NCBI GenBank assembly: GCA_035544515.1
Contig: DATKEG010000193.1
Coordinates: 1-21,170, forward strand
Direction of reading: 5' to 3'
Source of the DNA: DATKEG01 sp035544515
Lineage (GTDB): Bacteria; Acidobacteriota; Vicinamibacteria; Fen-336
DNA length: 21,170 nt
Shown: positions 1-7,296 of the stretch, in pieces
Layout: the number at the start of each line of letters is the position of its first letter
How positions within the stretch are numbered: the first letter of the stretch is position 1
Position numbers and translations under genes: made by a program
The notes under the pieces: model-generated
The model's input: the letters and a program-made list of their open reading frames with translations, nothing else
What the model was told of the DNA's origin: nothing
Database searches by the model: none

Positions 1-111
1 GCCGATCTTCGCGTCCGGGTAGAACGAGAGCCAGATCCCGCGCAGGATCTCCTTGCCCTGCGGCGTGACCTTGCGCAGGTCCTTCATGGTGTATATGAAC
101 TGCGGTGGCAT
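1..111 (-). CDS. ettA: EttA, energy-dependent translational throttle protein (ABC-F), N-terminal part only
   Basis: The 37 residues visible on the minus strand begin MPPQFIYTMKDLRK and continue through KEILRGIWLSFYPDAKIG. This is the characteristic N-terminus of EttA: the Q-F-I-Y-T-M-K-D-L-R-K stretch leads into the first ABC domain just before its Walker A loop. EttA is a soluble ABC-F ATPase that binds the ribosomal E site and gates the first steps of elongation according to ATP/ADP level. The rest of the gene lies beyond the left edge, so nothing can be said about its two ATPase sites. The ATG at 111 is preceded by a good GGGGAGG ribosome binding site (positions 114-120 read on the minus strand). 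The gene diverges from the membrane protein gene starting at 223. Identification is by recognised sequence and is confident despite the short length. Confidence 0.9.
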   Translation of the reverse strand, partial: MPPQFIYTMKDLRKVTPQGKEILRGIWLSFYPDAKIG

Positions 112-222
112 GAGCCTCCCCTGAGCCGTCCCTCGGACGACAGACAAAACGCCTATTGTGCCATGGTTCAGTCGGCAGCCAGGGCCGCCTGAGCCCCGAC
201 GCTCGGGTTAGACTCGCCGCTC

Positions 223-2630
223 ATGTCCCGGGAATCGCGCGCGGGTGCCCTGGCCTTCCTCGCCGCATGGGCCACCCTCTTCGCGCAGGTGGCCGTCCAC
301 CGCATGGTGTCGGCGAAGATGCTCAACAACTTCGCCTTCTTCGTCCTCTCCCTGACCATGCTCGGCTTTGCCGCCTCCGGGGCCTGGCTCGCGCGCCACC
401 CCGAGCGCTGGCGGGACCCGCTCGGGGAGGTGATCGGCCTCGGAGCGGCGGTGTTCGGCCTGGGGCTCGTCGGGGCGACGGCCGTCCTCTATCCCGCGCC
501 CGCTCTCGAGGACTGGGGCGGCACCTCGCGGATCGGCTTCGTGGTGGCCTTCCTGTCGTGCGTGCCGTTGGGTCTCCTCTACGCGGTGGCCTTCGCGGGG
601 ACCGGCCTCATGCTGGGGCCCTCCTGTCGTCGCCGGCGCTGCCCACGCGCCGTCTGTACGGCCTCGACCTGGTCGGCTCGGCACTGGGGGCCTTCGCGGT
701 CATCCCGGCGGTGACGGCGCTCGGCGCGGAACGGGCGGCGGTCGCGGCGGGGGGGGTCCTCCTCGCGGGCGCGTTCGTGCTGGCCCCTCCCCGTGGCCGG
801 CGCGGCCGGGCCCTCGCGGCCCTGACCGCCCTCGTGCTGGCCATCGCGCTCGCCGCGCCCCTGGCGGTCTTCCGGATGCGGTATGCCCGCGACTCCTTCC
901 TCGGCCGCGTGCAGGCCGGGGACCCGGGTTACGCGCTCGAACACGTGGCCTGGGACCCGATCGCGCGCATCGAGGTCTCACGCGTGCCCGTCCCCGATCC
1001 CGAGAGGAGCGCCTGGCCCTCGCTCTTCGGCACCGATCGGGGGCTCCTCTCGCGCCTACGGCTCGTGGTGACCCAGAACAACAACGCCTACACCTACGCC
1101 CCCGAGTACGGTGGCGACGTGTCCACTCTGCGCGGCCTGGAGGAGACGGTCTATGCGGCCGCCTACCCGGCCAGCCTCGTCCCGAAGCCGCGCGTCCTGG
1201 TCGTGGGGGTGGGCGGGGGCATGGACGTGCTCACCGCCCTGCGGTTCGACGCCGCATCGGTGACCGGGGTCGAGGTCAACGGGGCCACGCTCGAGATCCT
1301 GCGCCGGACCTACCGCGAGCACTTCCGGCCGTGGGTGCAGGACCCACGAGTCCGGCTCGTTCACGAAGAGGGCCGGCACTACCTGGCCAGCCGGCCCGAC
1401 CTCTACGACGTCATCCAGCTCTCCGGCGTGGACTCGGTGAGCGGCACCCCGGGCGCGGCCCACGTCTTCTCGGAGAGCTACCTCTACACGGCCGAGGCGC
1501 TCGACCTCTACCTCTCCCGCCTTGCGCCCGGGGGCGTGCTGAACGTCATGCGGCCGGAATTGACTCCGCCGCGCGACATGCTGCGGCTGCTCGCGACCGT
1601 CGTGGAGTCGCTCCGCCGGCGGGGAATCGAGCGGCCCGCCGAGCACGTCATGGTCATCGTCGACCGGGGAGGGACCTTCGTGGCGGTGCTGGCCCAGCCC
1701 CGGCCCTTCGCCGGCGAGCAGGTGCGGCGCGTCGCGGCGTGGGCCGGCTCGAATCCCTACCTCCACCTGGCGGCCGCGCCCGGCTTCACCGCCCCGGGAT
1801 CGAGCGCCTATGCCGTCCTGCTCGCGACGCCGACCGCCCTCGCTCTCGACGCGGGCCTCCGCCGCTACCCGTGGGACGTGCGGCCGGTGACGGACGACCG
1901 GCCGTTCTTCTTCCGGACCAGCCGCTGGAGCCACCTCTGGCCGCGGCGCGGGGTCGAGACGGGCGCGCCGATCATGGAGCTGGGTCTCCTGACTCTCCTC
2001 GGCGTCTCGGCGGCGGCGGCGCTCGCCTTCGTCTACCTGCCGCTGCGCGGCCTGCGCCGGCCGGGCGAGACGGGAGCGGCGCGCCTGGTCGCCTTCTTCG
2101 GCGCCATCGGCCTCGGGTACATGGCCATCGAGATGGCCCTCATCCAGAAGTTCGGCCTGCTGCTCGGCCACCCGAACCTGGCCCTCTCGGTGGTCCTCGC
2201 CTCGCTGCTGCTGGCCACGGGTGTGGGCTCGCTCCTTTCGGCGCTCGTGGTGAGGGCGCTGGGCGGCTCGCTGCGCTTCGTGAGCTACGCCCTCTGCTTC
2301 GTGCTCCTCGCCGATTTGCTGCTCGCCTTCCCGAGGTTGAGCTCGTGGGCGCTCCCCCTGGCCGGCCGCGTGGCACTGGTCGCCGCGCTGGTGGCGCCGG
2401 TCGGGCTGCTCCTCGGCACGTACTTCCCGACGGGGCTCGACCGGCTCAAGCAGGTGTCCCCCGGGCTCGTGCCGTGGGCCTGGGGGCTGAACGGCATGGC
2501 CTCCGTCGTCGCCCCCATCCTGGCCGTGGCGGTGTCGATGTCCGCGGGGATCTCGGCGCTGTTCCTCGCGTCGCTGCCCGTCTACCTGCTCGCCGGCTTC
2601 GCGGCGCTCGGCTCCGGCCGACGGGCGTGA
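223..2630 (+). CDS. Spermidine synthase-like membrane protein, frameshifted in this sequence
   Basis: The start at ATG 223 (MSRESRAGALAFLAAWATLF) gives N-terminal hydrophobic segments up to about residue 132. The coding frame then shifts at the GGGG run at 615-618. Restoring one G joins GTGLMLG to ALLSSPALPTRRLYGLDL and gives a protein of about 802 residues. The middle holds a Rossmann methyltransferase fold of spermidine-synthase type: the SAM-binding loop VVGVGGGMD lies around residue 326, followed by an acidic strand end (VTGVEVNG) and IQLSGVDSVSG. The C-terminal third is again polytopic and carries the family stretch GLGYMAIEMALIQKF. Proteins of this build are annotated as fused membrane spermidine synthase-like proteins. 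True aminopropyl transfer has not generally been shown, so substrate is unknown. There is no Shine-Dalgarno sequence; a TAGACT box lies at 209-214. The frameshift may be a sequencing error or a real lesion. An open frame from 156 is upstream noise. Confidence 0.75.
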
Positions 2631-2649
2631 GGCCGGCGGCGCGGGCCGG

Positions 2650-2815
2650 TCAGAAATTGAAGCGCGCCGTGAGTCCGAACGTCCGCGGCTGGTTGGTCAG
2701 GTAGCCCACGCGGGCCAGCGTGCCGCGTTCCTGGGCCGGCGCCGCTCGACGAACTTCGGCACGGCCGTTGGCGTACTCGCTCCGGAACGGGTAGAAAGCT
2801 CCAACGATCTTGGAC
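2650..2815 (-). pseudogene. C-terminal remnant of a TonB-dependent outer-membrane receptor
   Basis: Read on the minus strand, the last 50 or so codons before a TGA at 2652-2650 encode KIVGAFYPFRSEYANG, then QERGTLARVGYLTNQPRTFGLTARFNF. The ending (N-Q-P-R-T-F-G-L-T-A-R-F-N-F-stop, terminal aromatic residue, alternating hydrophobic pattern) is that of the last beta-strands of a TonB-dependent receptor barrel. The rest of the receptor, normally 700 residues or more, is absent. Immediately upstream the sequence becomes the start of the YcaQ-family gene on the other strand. The fragment has no start signal of its own, so it is probably a relic left by deletion or rearrangement. The family call rests on pattern recognition of a short piece. 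Confidence 0.6.
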
Positions 2816-4012
2816 ACCCTGAGCATCCGGGCAGCGCGGCGACTGGCCCTGGCCCGGGCGGGCCTGCTCAACCCCGAGCAGACGGGCCTGCCGCGGCGGG
2901 CGCGGGGCCGCGGTCCGTCCGCCTTCGGGGCCGCGCAAGAGGTGATCCGCCGCTTCGGATACCTCCAGCTCGATACCGTCTCCGTGGCCGGCGCGCGCAG
3001 CCACACGATCGTCCTGCTCTCACGCCTGGACGGCCTCGACGCCCGGGTCGGCGAGGAGCTGCTCCGGCCCGGCGCTCCGCTCTTCGAGTACTGGGGCCAC
3101 GAGGCAAGCTGGATGCCGCTCTCGCTCTATCCGGCGTTCGAGTTCCGCCGGCGGGAGTTCCGCCGCCATCCCTGGTGGGGCGACCTGGTCGGTCAGCACC
3201 CGAAGGAGGCGGCCGACCTGCGGCGACGGATCCGCGAGCAAGGGCCGCTACGATCGGCGGAGATGGAGGGACGGAGCAGCAAGGGCTGGTGGGACCTGAG
3301 CACCGTCAAGCGCATCGCCGCCGCGTTGTGGTCGAGCGGCGAGCTGGCCATCCGCGAGCGGCGCAACTTCCAGCGCACCTACGACCTCGCCGAACGGGTG
3401 ATCCCCGACGACCTGCGCCGGCGGCCGCTGTCGACCGCGGACGGTCTCGAAGCGCTGCTGCTCGCCGCGCTCGACGGCCACGGCTGGGCGACCGCGGGAA
3501 CGCTCGCCGCCACCTGGCGGCTGAAGAACCGCAAACCGGAGATCCTGGCCACCCTGCGGCGACTCCAGGAGAGGGGAGCGGTGCTCGCCTGCGCGCTGGA
3601 GCCCCGCGACGGTTCGCCGACCCTGGGCTGGATCCGGCCCGCCGACCGCGAGCGGGCGGCGCGCCTGGAAAGGGCCCGGCCGCGCGCCGATCGCGGCGTG
3701 CTGCTCTCGCCCTTCGATCCCCTCCTCTGGGACCGCGCGCGCGTGGTCCGCCTCTTCGGGTTCGACGCCCTGCTCGAGATCTTCAAGCCCGCGCCCCGGC
3801 GCATCTACGGCTACTACTGCCTGCCCGTGCTGGCCGGCGAGCGCCTGGTCGCGCGCCTGGACCTCAAGGCGGACCGCAAGCGGGGCGTCCTTCGCGTCGT
3901 GTCGTCCCACTTCGAGGAGGGCGGCGCGGCCACCCGGAAACGCGACCGGCACGCCGCGCGCATCGCCCTCGACCGCTACGCGGCCGCCCTGGGACTGGCG
4001 CCGGCGTGGTGA
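2810..4012 (+). CDS. YcaQ-family winged-helix DNA glycosylase (HTH_42)
   Basis: The 400-residue protein matches the YcaQ/AlkZ-like family throughout. Landmarks are an N-terminal LSIRAARRLALARAGLL helix, YLQLDTVSVAGARSH at 51-65, FEYWGHEASWMP at 92-103, a central winged-helix region, and a C-terminal LLSPFDPLLWDRAR followed by IYGYYCLPVL. Family members unhook DNA interstrand crosslinks and bulky alkylated bases. The Q-L-D at residues 53-55 corresponds to the Q-hydrophobic-D catalytic motif of the YcaQ type, rather than the Q-hydrophobic-Q of the AlkZ self-resistance type. That suggests a housekeeping repair role rather than protection from a self-made genotoxin, and no biosynthetic genes are nearby. 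The start is TTG at 2810, which places the N-terminus where relatives begin. There is no strong ribosome binding site, so the exact start is less certain than the identity. Confidence 0.85.
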   Translation: MDTLSIRAARRLALARAGLLNPEQTGLPRRARGRGPSAFGAAQEVIRRFGYLQLDTVSVAGARSHTIVLLSRLDGLDARVGEELLRPGAPLFEYWGHEASWMPLSLYPAFEFRRREFRRHPWWGDLVGQHPKEAADLRRRIREQGPLRSAEMEGRSSKGWWDLSTVKRIAAALWSSGELAIRERRNFQRTYDLAERVIPDDLRRRPLSTADGLEALLLAALDGHGWATAGTLAATWRLKNRKPEILATLRRLQERGAVLACALEPRDGSPTLGWIRPADRERAARLERARPRADRGVLLSPFDPLLWDRARVVRLFGFDALLEIFKPAPRRIYGYYCLPVLAGERLVARLDLKADRKRGVLRVVSSHFEEGGAATRKRDRHAARIALDRYAAALGLAPAW

Positions 4013-4044
4013 GCCGCGCGAGGAGCGCTCGTGCCGCGCGTCTC

Positions 4045-4073
4045 TTGACAACGTCGCGGGGCGCAGCCAGGAT
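4045..4073 (+). promoter_or_regulatory. Candidate sigma70-type promoter for the SGNH hydrolase gene
   Basis: A consensus TTGACA at 4045-4050 is followed after 17 bases by CAGGAT at 4068-4073, three of six matches to TATAAT. It lies in the gap between the glycosylase stop and the ATG at 4117. The -35 is perfect and the spacing ideal, but the -10 is weak. The expected transcript would start near 4080 and carry the strong AAGGAGG site at 4105-4111. Confidence 0.45.
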
Positions 4074-4116
4074 GGCCACCAACCCCGGGCCCTCATCTCA
4101 ATTCAAGGAGGACGAC

Positions 4117-5316
4117 ATGCCGGACATCCGGCCCGTTAGCCTTTTCCTGACGGCAGGTCTTGCCGTGGCTCTCGCGTCCTCCACGCCTGCCGTGGCCCAG
4201 GACACGTGCCAGGGCGGGACCTGCCCGGTCGAGGACAACGCCGTGATCACCCTCGACGCCGGCAGCATCGCCAGCATGGACGTCGCCGGCGACAGCATCT
4301 CCAAGGCCTTCAACGGCCGGGGTCGCTTCCCGTGCCCGAACCGGGACCAGGAGCACTTCAACTGGGCGACGAGCGACACGAACGGCCTGAACTTCTGCAC
4401 GGCGGGACCGGAGGGGGTCTACAGCCAGGCCGAGCGCATCGAGTGCGCTCGCGGCAGCGAGATCGCCGTCGCGGCGCCCAACCATGCCGAATCCGGCGCG
4501 GAGATGCTGGCGGACTTCGCCGCGCAGGCGGTGGCCATCAAGGAATACCTCTCGGCGCAGCCGGCGCCTCGGTACGTGCCGGTGCTGCTCGGCCACAACG
4601 ACGTGTGCGGCGGGAAGGTGATGAAGTTCCAGGCGAGCTGTGCCCGCGGCAGCGATCAGGATCCCGCCAACCACTGCCGGACGAGGCCGGCGGCCTTCGA
4701 GCGAGAGCTGCGCAAGGGCCTCGACATCCTCATCACCGTTCCCGAGACGCGCATCGGGCTGGCCGCCATGGTCCGCGTGTCCCAGTTGTGCAACCTGGGC
4801 GCCAAGCAGAGCTGCCAGAGCTTTACGAGCTGCAGCGATCTCTGGACGGCCGCCGCCTACACCGGGTGGATCTTCGGCGCCGACAACGGCATCTGCGGCT
4901 CCCTGACCGTCAATTGCGCGCCGCAGCGGCTCATCGACGCCTATCGCACGGCCGCCGCGTACCGGGCCGTGACCGAGCGCGTGGCCGCCGAATACGCCGC
5001 CGTGCCCCCCGGCGGCACGTCGCCCATCGTGACCATCGGGGGCCAGACGGTCGGCGGCGCCCTGAAGGCGGGCGGGGTGGTGGTCGTCTACAGCGACGTG
5101 GCCTGGCGCGTCCGCCTCGGCCCGGCGCTCCTCAACTGCTGCGACTGCTTCCATCCCTCGCCGCTCGGTCAGAACGTGGGTTCGGCCGGGTTCTTCCACG
5201 GCTTGACCTGCACGCCCAGGACTCCCTGCTGCCGAGAGACGGGTGATCCGCTCGCCGACGCTCGTTGCGCCGTGGTCGACACGGACGGCACCTTCTATCC
5301 CGGCTTCTTCAACTGA
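4117..5316 (+). CDS. Secreted cysteine-rich SGNH/GDSL-family hydrolase
   Basis: The 399-residue protein starts at ATG 4117 behind a near-perfect AAGGAGG ribosome binding site. Residues 1-27 form a Sec signal peptide ending in an A-V-A cleavage site. The mature part shows the SGNH blocks: GDS at 58-60 (nucleophile Ser60), GHND at 159-162 (block III), and DCFHPSPLGQ at 343-352 (block V, Asp343 and His346). Block II is less certain, perhaps around NHAESG at 122-127. The DCFHPSP block resembles phospholipase B-type GDSL enzymes, so an esterase or lipase acting outside the cytoplasm is likely; the substrate is unknown. The mature protein contains 20 cysteines, including CC pairs at 341-342 and 371-372, one next to the catalytic Asp-His block. 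This suggests up to ten disulfides and periplasmic or extracellular oxidative folding. The 3' end overlaps the convergent HAD gene by 8 bases. Confidence 0.8.
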   Translation: MPDIRPVSLFLTAGLAVALASSTPAVAQDTCQGGTCPVEDNAVITLDAGSIASMDVAGDSISKAFNGRGRFPCPNRDQEHFNWATSDTNGLNFCTAGPEGVYSQAERIECARGSEIAVAAPNHAESGAEMLADFAAQAVAIKEYLSAQPAPRYVPVLLGHNDVCGGKVMKFQASCARGSDQDPANHCRTRPAAFERELRKGLDILITVPETRIGLAAMVRVSQLCNLGAKQSCQSFTSCSDLWTAAAYTGWIFGADNGICGSLTVNCAPQRLIDAYRTAAAYRAVTERVAAEYAAVPPGGTSPIVTIGGQTVGGALKAGGVVVVYSDVAWRVRLGPALLNCCDCFHPSPLGQNVGSAGFFHGLTCTPRTPCCRETGDPLADARCAVVDTDGTFYPGFFN

Positions 5317-5965
5317 GCTCGTTCGGCCGCTCGAAATACGCGCAGAGCGCGGCCATCGTTTCCACCACATGGTCGGGCCCGGCCTCGCGCAGCTCGTCCG
5401 CCGTGCCGTATCCCCACAGGACGCCGACGGCGGCGACTCCGTTGGCGCGCGCGCCCTCCACGTCGTGCACGCGGTCGCCCACCATGCACGCCTCCGGCGC
5501 AGGGAGCCGCTCCGTGGCCAGCAGCTCACGCAGGAGGTCGCGCTTGTCGTGGTGGCGCTCCGACAGGTCGGGGCCATGGACGCCGGCGAACGCCCCCGCG
5601 ATGGCGAAATGCTCGAGGATCCGCCGGGCGTACACCTGCGGCTTGGACGTGGCGACCCAGAGCCGATGGCCGCCCTCGCGCAGCCGCTCGATTCCCTCCG
5701 CCACGCCGGGATAGAGCGCGTTCTCGAACATGCCGATGGCGACGAACCGTTCGCGGTAGAGGCGTATCGCTTCGGCCAGGGTGGCCTCGTCGCGGGTGGC
5801 GAGCAGACGGGCGAACGTCTCCCGCAAGGGCGGACCGACGAAGCAGCGGAGGCTCTCCTCCGGCGGCACGGCGCTGCCCAGCCGGCGCAACGCCTCCTGG
5901 ATGCAGCGCGTGATCCCGGCGCCGGAGTCGGTCAGCGTGCCGTCGAGGTCGAACAGGATCTCCAT
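5309..5965 (-). CDS. HAD-superfamily phosphatase, phosphoglycolate phosphatase-like
   Basis: The 218-residue protein carries all four HAD motifs: DLDGT at residues 6-10 (nucleophile Asp6, acid/base Asp8), VATSKP with Ser107, Lys141 in HHDKRD, and MVGDRVHD with Asp164 and Asp168. The helical cap between motifs I and II (FVGPPLRETF, YRERFVAIGMFENALYPGV) is that of the Gph/PgmB/PpaX group. A small phosphorylated metabolite such as 2-phosphoglycolate is the likely substrate, but specificity cannot be read from sequence. The start is ATG 5965 because the DxDGT motif follows at once, as in relatives, and a G-rich AGGGGGG run lies directly upstream. A longer reading to 6031 would run through the intergenic palindrome and into the divergent gene. 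It is transcribed divergently from the metallophosphoesterase, with 32 bases between the starts. Confidence 0.85.
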   Translation of the reverse strand: MEILFDLDGTLTDSGAGITRCIQEALRRLGSAVPPEESLRCFVGPPLRETFARLLATRDEATLAEAIRLYRERFVAIGMFENALYPGVAEGIERLREGGHRLWVATSKPQVYARRILEHFAIAGAFAGVHGPDLSERHHDKRDLLRELLATERLPAPEACMVGDRVHDVEGARANGVAAVGVLWGYGTADELREAGPDHVVETMAALCAYFERPNELS

Positions 5966-5980
5966 CCCCCCCTGCCGCGA

Positions 5981-5994
5981 CCAGGTTAACCTGG
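5981..5994. promoter_or_regulatory. Perfect 14-base palindrome between divergent genes (operator or paired -10 boxes)
   Basis: CCAGGTTAACCTGG is identical to its own reverse complement and sits in the 32-base gap between the HAD gene (start 5965, minus) and the metallophosphoesterase (start 5998, plus). On each strand it contains TAACCT. On the plus strand this lies five bases before the GTG start. It may be an operator, a bidirectional -10 region, or chance. Confidence 0.4.
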
Positions 5995-5997
5995 GTC

Positions 5998-6843
5998 GTG
6001 AGGCCCGAGCGCCGCGCGTATTCCCGCACACTCTACCTGGCCGAGCACGTCATGCGGCGGCTCTACGTGGGCGGATGGCCGGCCAGGCTCTGGGCGCTCC
6101 TTCCCGGACGCCTGCGCGTCCATCGCCTCGAGCACGAGCTGCACGTCGGCCGGCTGCCGGACCGCCCGCCCCTCCGCATCGCGTTCGCCTCCGACCTGCA
6201 CATCGGGCCCACGACGCCCCCGGCGGTGCTCGACAACGCGTTCGCGCTGCTCGCGCAGGCGCGCCCCGACGTGTTGGCGCTCGGAGGCGACTACGTGTTC
6301 CTCGGCGCGTTCCCCGACCGCGTGGCCGAGCTGAAGCGGCGCGTGGCGGCGGTGCCCGCGCCGCTCAAGGTGGCCGTCCTCGGCAACCACGATTTCTGGG
6401 CCCGTCCCGAGCGCCTCGCCGACGCGCTCACCGACGTCGGCGTACAGGTGCTGATCAACAAGGGTCTGCGCCTGCCGCCTCCACACGACGACCTCGCGCT
6501 CGTGGGGCTCGACGACCCGGTGACGGGGCGAGTGGCGGCCGAGGCCGTGGCCCAGGTCGCGGACGTCCCGCGCAAGCTGGCTCTCTGCCATTCCCCGGAC
6601 GGCCTCTACGCGCTCCGGGATACCGACGTCTCGCTGCTCCTCTGCGGCCACACGCACGGCGGCGCCGTCTGCCTCCCCGGCTACCGTCCACTCGTCATGC
6701 CGAGCCGGGCCGGCCGCCGCTACCCCCACGGCCGCCACGAGGTGAACGGCCTGACGCTGTTCGTCTCGCGCGGCGTGGGCGGCAGCCTCGTCCCCATCCG
6801 CACCTGGGCGCCACCCGACGTGGTGGTGTTCACGATCCGCTGA
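5998..6843 (+). CDS. Metallophosphoesterase (calcineurin-like, YkuE/YaeI type)
   Basis: The 281-residue protein contains the complete binuclear metal motif set: DLH at 66-68, GGD at 96-98, GNHD at 129-132, a lone His198 in CHSPDG, and GHTHGG at 217-222. This order and the short length match the YkuE/YaeI class of membrane-associated metallophosphoesterases, which act on phosphodiesters such as UDP-diacylglucosamine or other phospholipid precursors. Which substrate applies here is not determinable. The N-terminal 50 residues are basic with a moderately hydrophobic stretch (WPARLWALLPGRL), which could contact the membrane. I use GTG 5998, preceded by a TAACCT box at 5987-5992 and no Shine-Dalgarno sequence. 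ATG at 6052 is an alternative that would still keep every motif. Confidence 0.85.
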   Translation: MRPERRAYSRTLYLAEHVMRRLYVGGWPARLWALLPGRLRVHRLEHELHVGRLPDRPPLRIAFASDLHIGPTTPPAVLDNAFALLAQARPDVLALGGDYVFLGAFPDRVAELKRRVAAVPAPLKVAVLGNHDFWARPERLADALTDVGVQVLINKGLRLPPPHDDLALVGLDDPVTGRVAAEAVAQVADVPRKLALCHSPDGLYALRDTDVSLLLCGHTHGGAVCLPGYRPLVMPSRAGRRYPHGRHEVNGLTLFVSRGVGGSLVPIRTWAPPDVVVFTIR

Positions 6844-6906
6844 GATGGCCAGGGAACCCGCTCACACCCGGCATCGTATGTACGTCCGAAAGGGGGTCGC
6901 TCGGCC

Positions 6907-7221
6907 ATGGAGGTCCTCTTCGTCCTCGCGCTCGGTGCGGCGGCACTGGTGATCGTGCCCCTGCTCCTGCTGAAGCTGTTGATTTTCCTGGTCCTGCTCC
7001 CGTTCAAGCTGCTCGGCCTCCTCTTCAAGGTCGTGTTCGGCGTGGTCGGTGTGGTGGGATCCGTGCTGGCGGCCGTGGTCGGCCTGGTCTTCGGGCTCGT
7101 GGCCGTGGCCCTGCTGGCCCTTCTCATCCCGCTCGTGCCGCTCGTGCTCGTCGCCGCCGGCATCTGGCTGGTGGTGCGCGCGTCCCACCCGCGGTCTTCG
7201 GAGATCCGTCTGGCCCGTTAG
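6907..7221 (+). CDS. Small hydrophobic membrane protein of unknown function
   Basis: I do not recognise this 104-residue protein. Residues 1-91 are almost entirely Leu, Val, Ala, Phe and Gly with only three lysines (LLLKLL, PFKLL, LFKVV) breaking the hydrophobic run. The likely outcome is three to four membrane helices and a short basic tail (RASHPRSSEIRLAR). It starts at ATG 6907 with AAAGGGGG at 6889-6896 as ribosome binding site, so it is likely translated and not a compositional artefact. It lies on the same strand between the metallophosphoesterase (63-base gap) and the desaturase (75-base gap). A membrane-lipid connection is possible from context only. Confidence 0.6.
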   Translation: MEVLFVLALGAAALVIVPLLLLKLLIFLVLLPFKLLGLLFKVVFGVVGVVGSVLAAVVGLVFGLVAVALLALLIPLVPLVLVAAGIWLVVRASHPRSSEIRLAR

Positions 7222-7296
7222 GGAAATATTACACTTCTGTGACAGTACGGCCGGGGCCGGGCTGCTAGTCTCTTTCCAGGCATAGGAGGACTGGCA

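Noticed and set aside
127..139. Small hairpin CGTCC-CTC-GGACG in the ettA leader as a regulatory element
   Set aside because: A five-base stem with three-base loop is too short to stand out from background and no further structure supports it.
156..222. Long plus-strand frame reaching back to 156 as the true N-terminus of the spermidine synthase-like protein
   Set aside because: Residues encoded from 156 to about 614 in that frame are Arg/Pro/Gly-rich noise, whereas the frame from 223 encodes proper membrane segments up to the GGGG run.
2614..2636. CCGGCC/GGCCGG hairpin across the stop codon at 2628-2630 as a terminator
   Set aside because: Six-base stem overlapping the coding end, no T-run, and such GC palindromes are frequent by chance here.
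2810..4012. YcaQ-family gene as a self-resistance marker of a genotoxin gene cluster
   Set aside because: It has the Q-L-D motif of the YcaQ type and no polyketide, peptide synthetase or tailoring genes are nearby.
4093..5577. 494-codon minus-strand open frame over the SGNH hydrolase
   Set aside because: It is antisense to a gene with a signal peptide and intact catalytic motifs, its translation is Arg/Gly/Ala/His-rich with no domain, and such long shadows are expected at this GC content.
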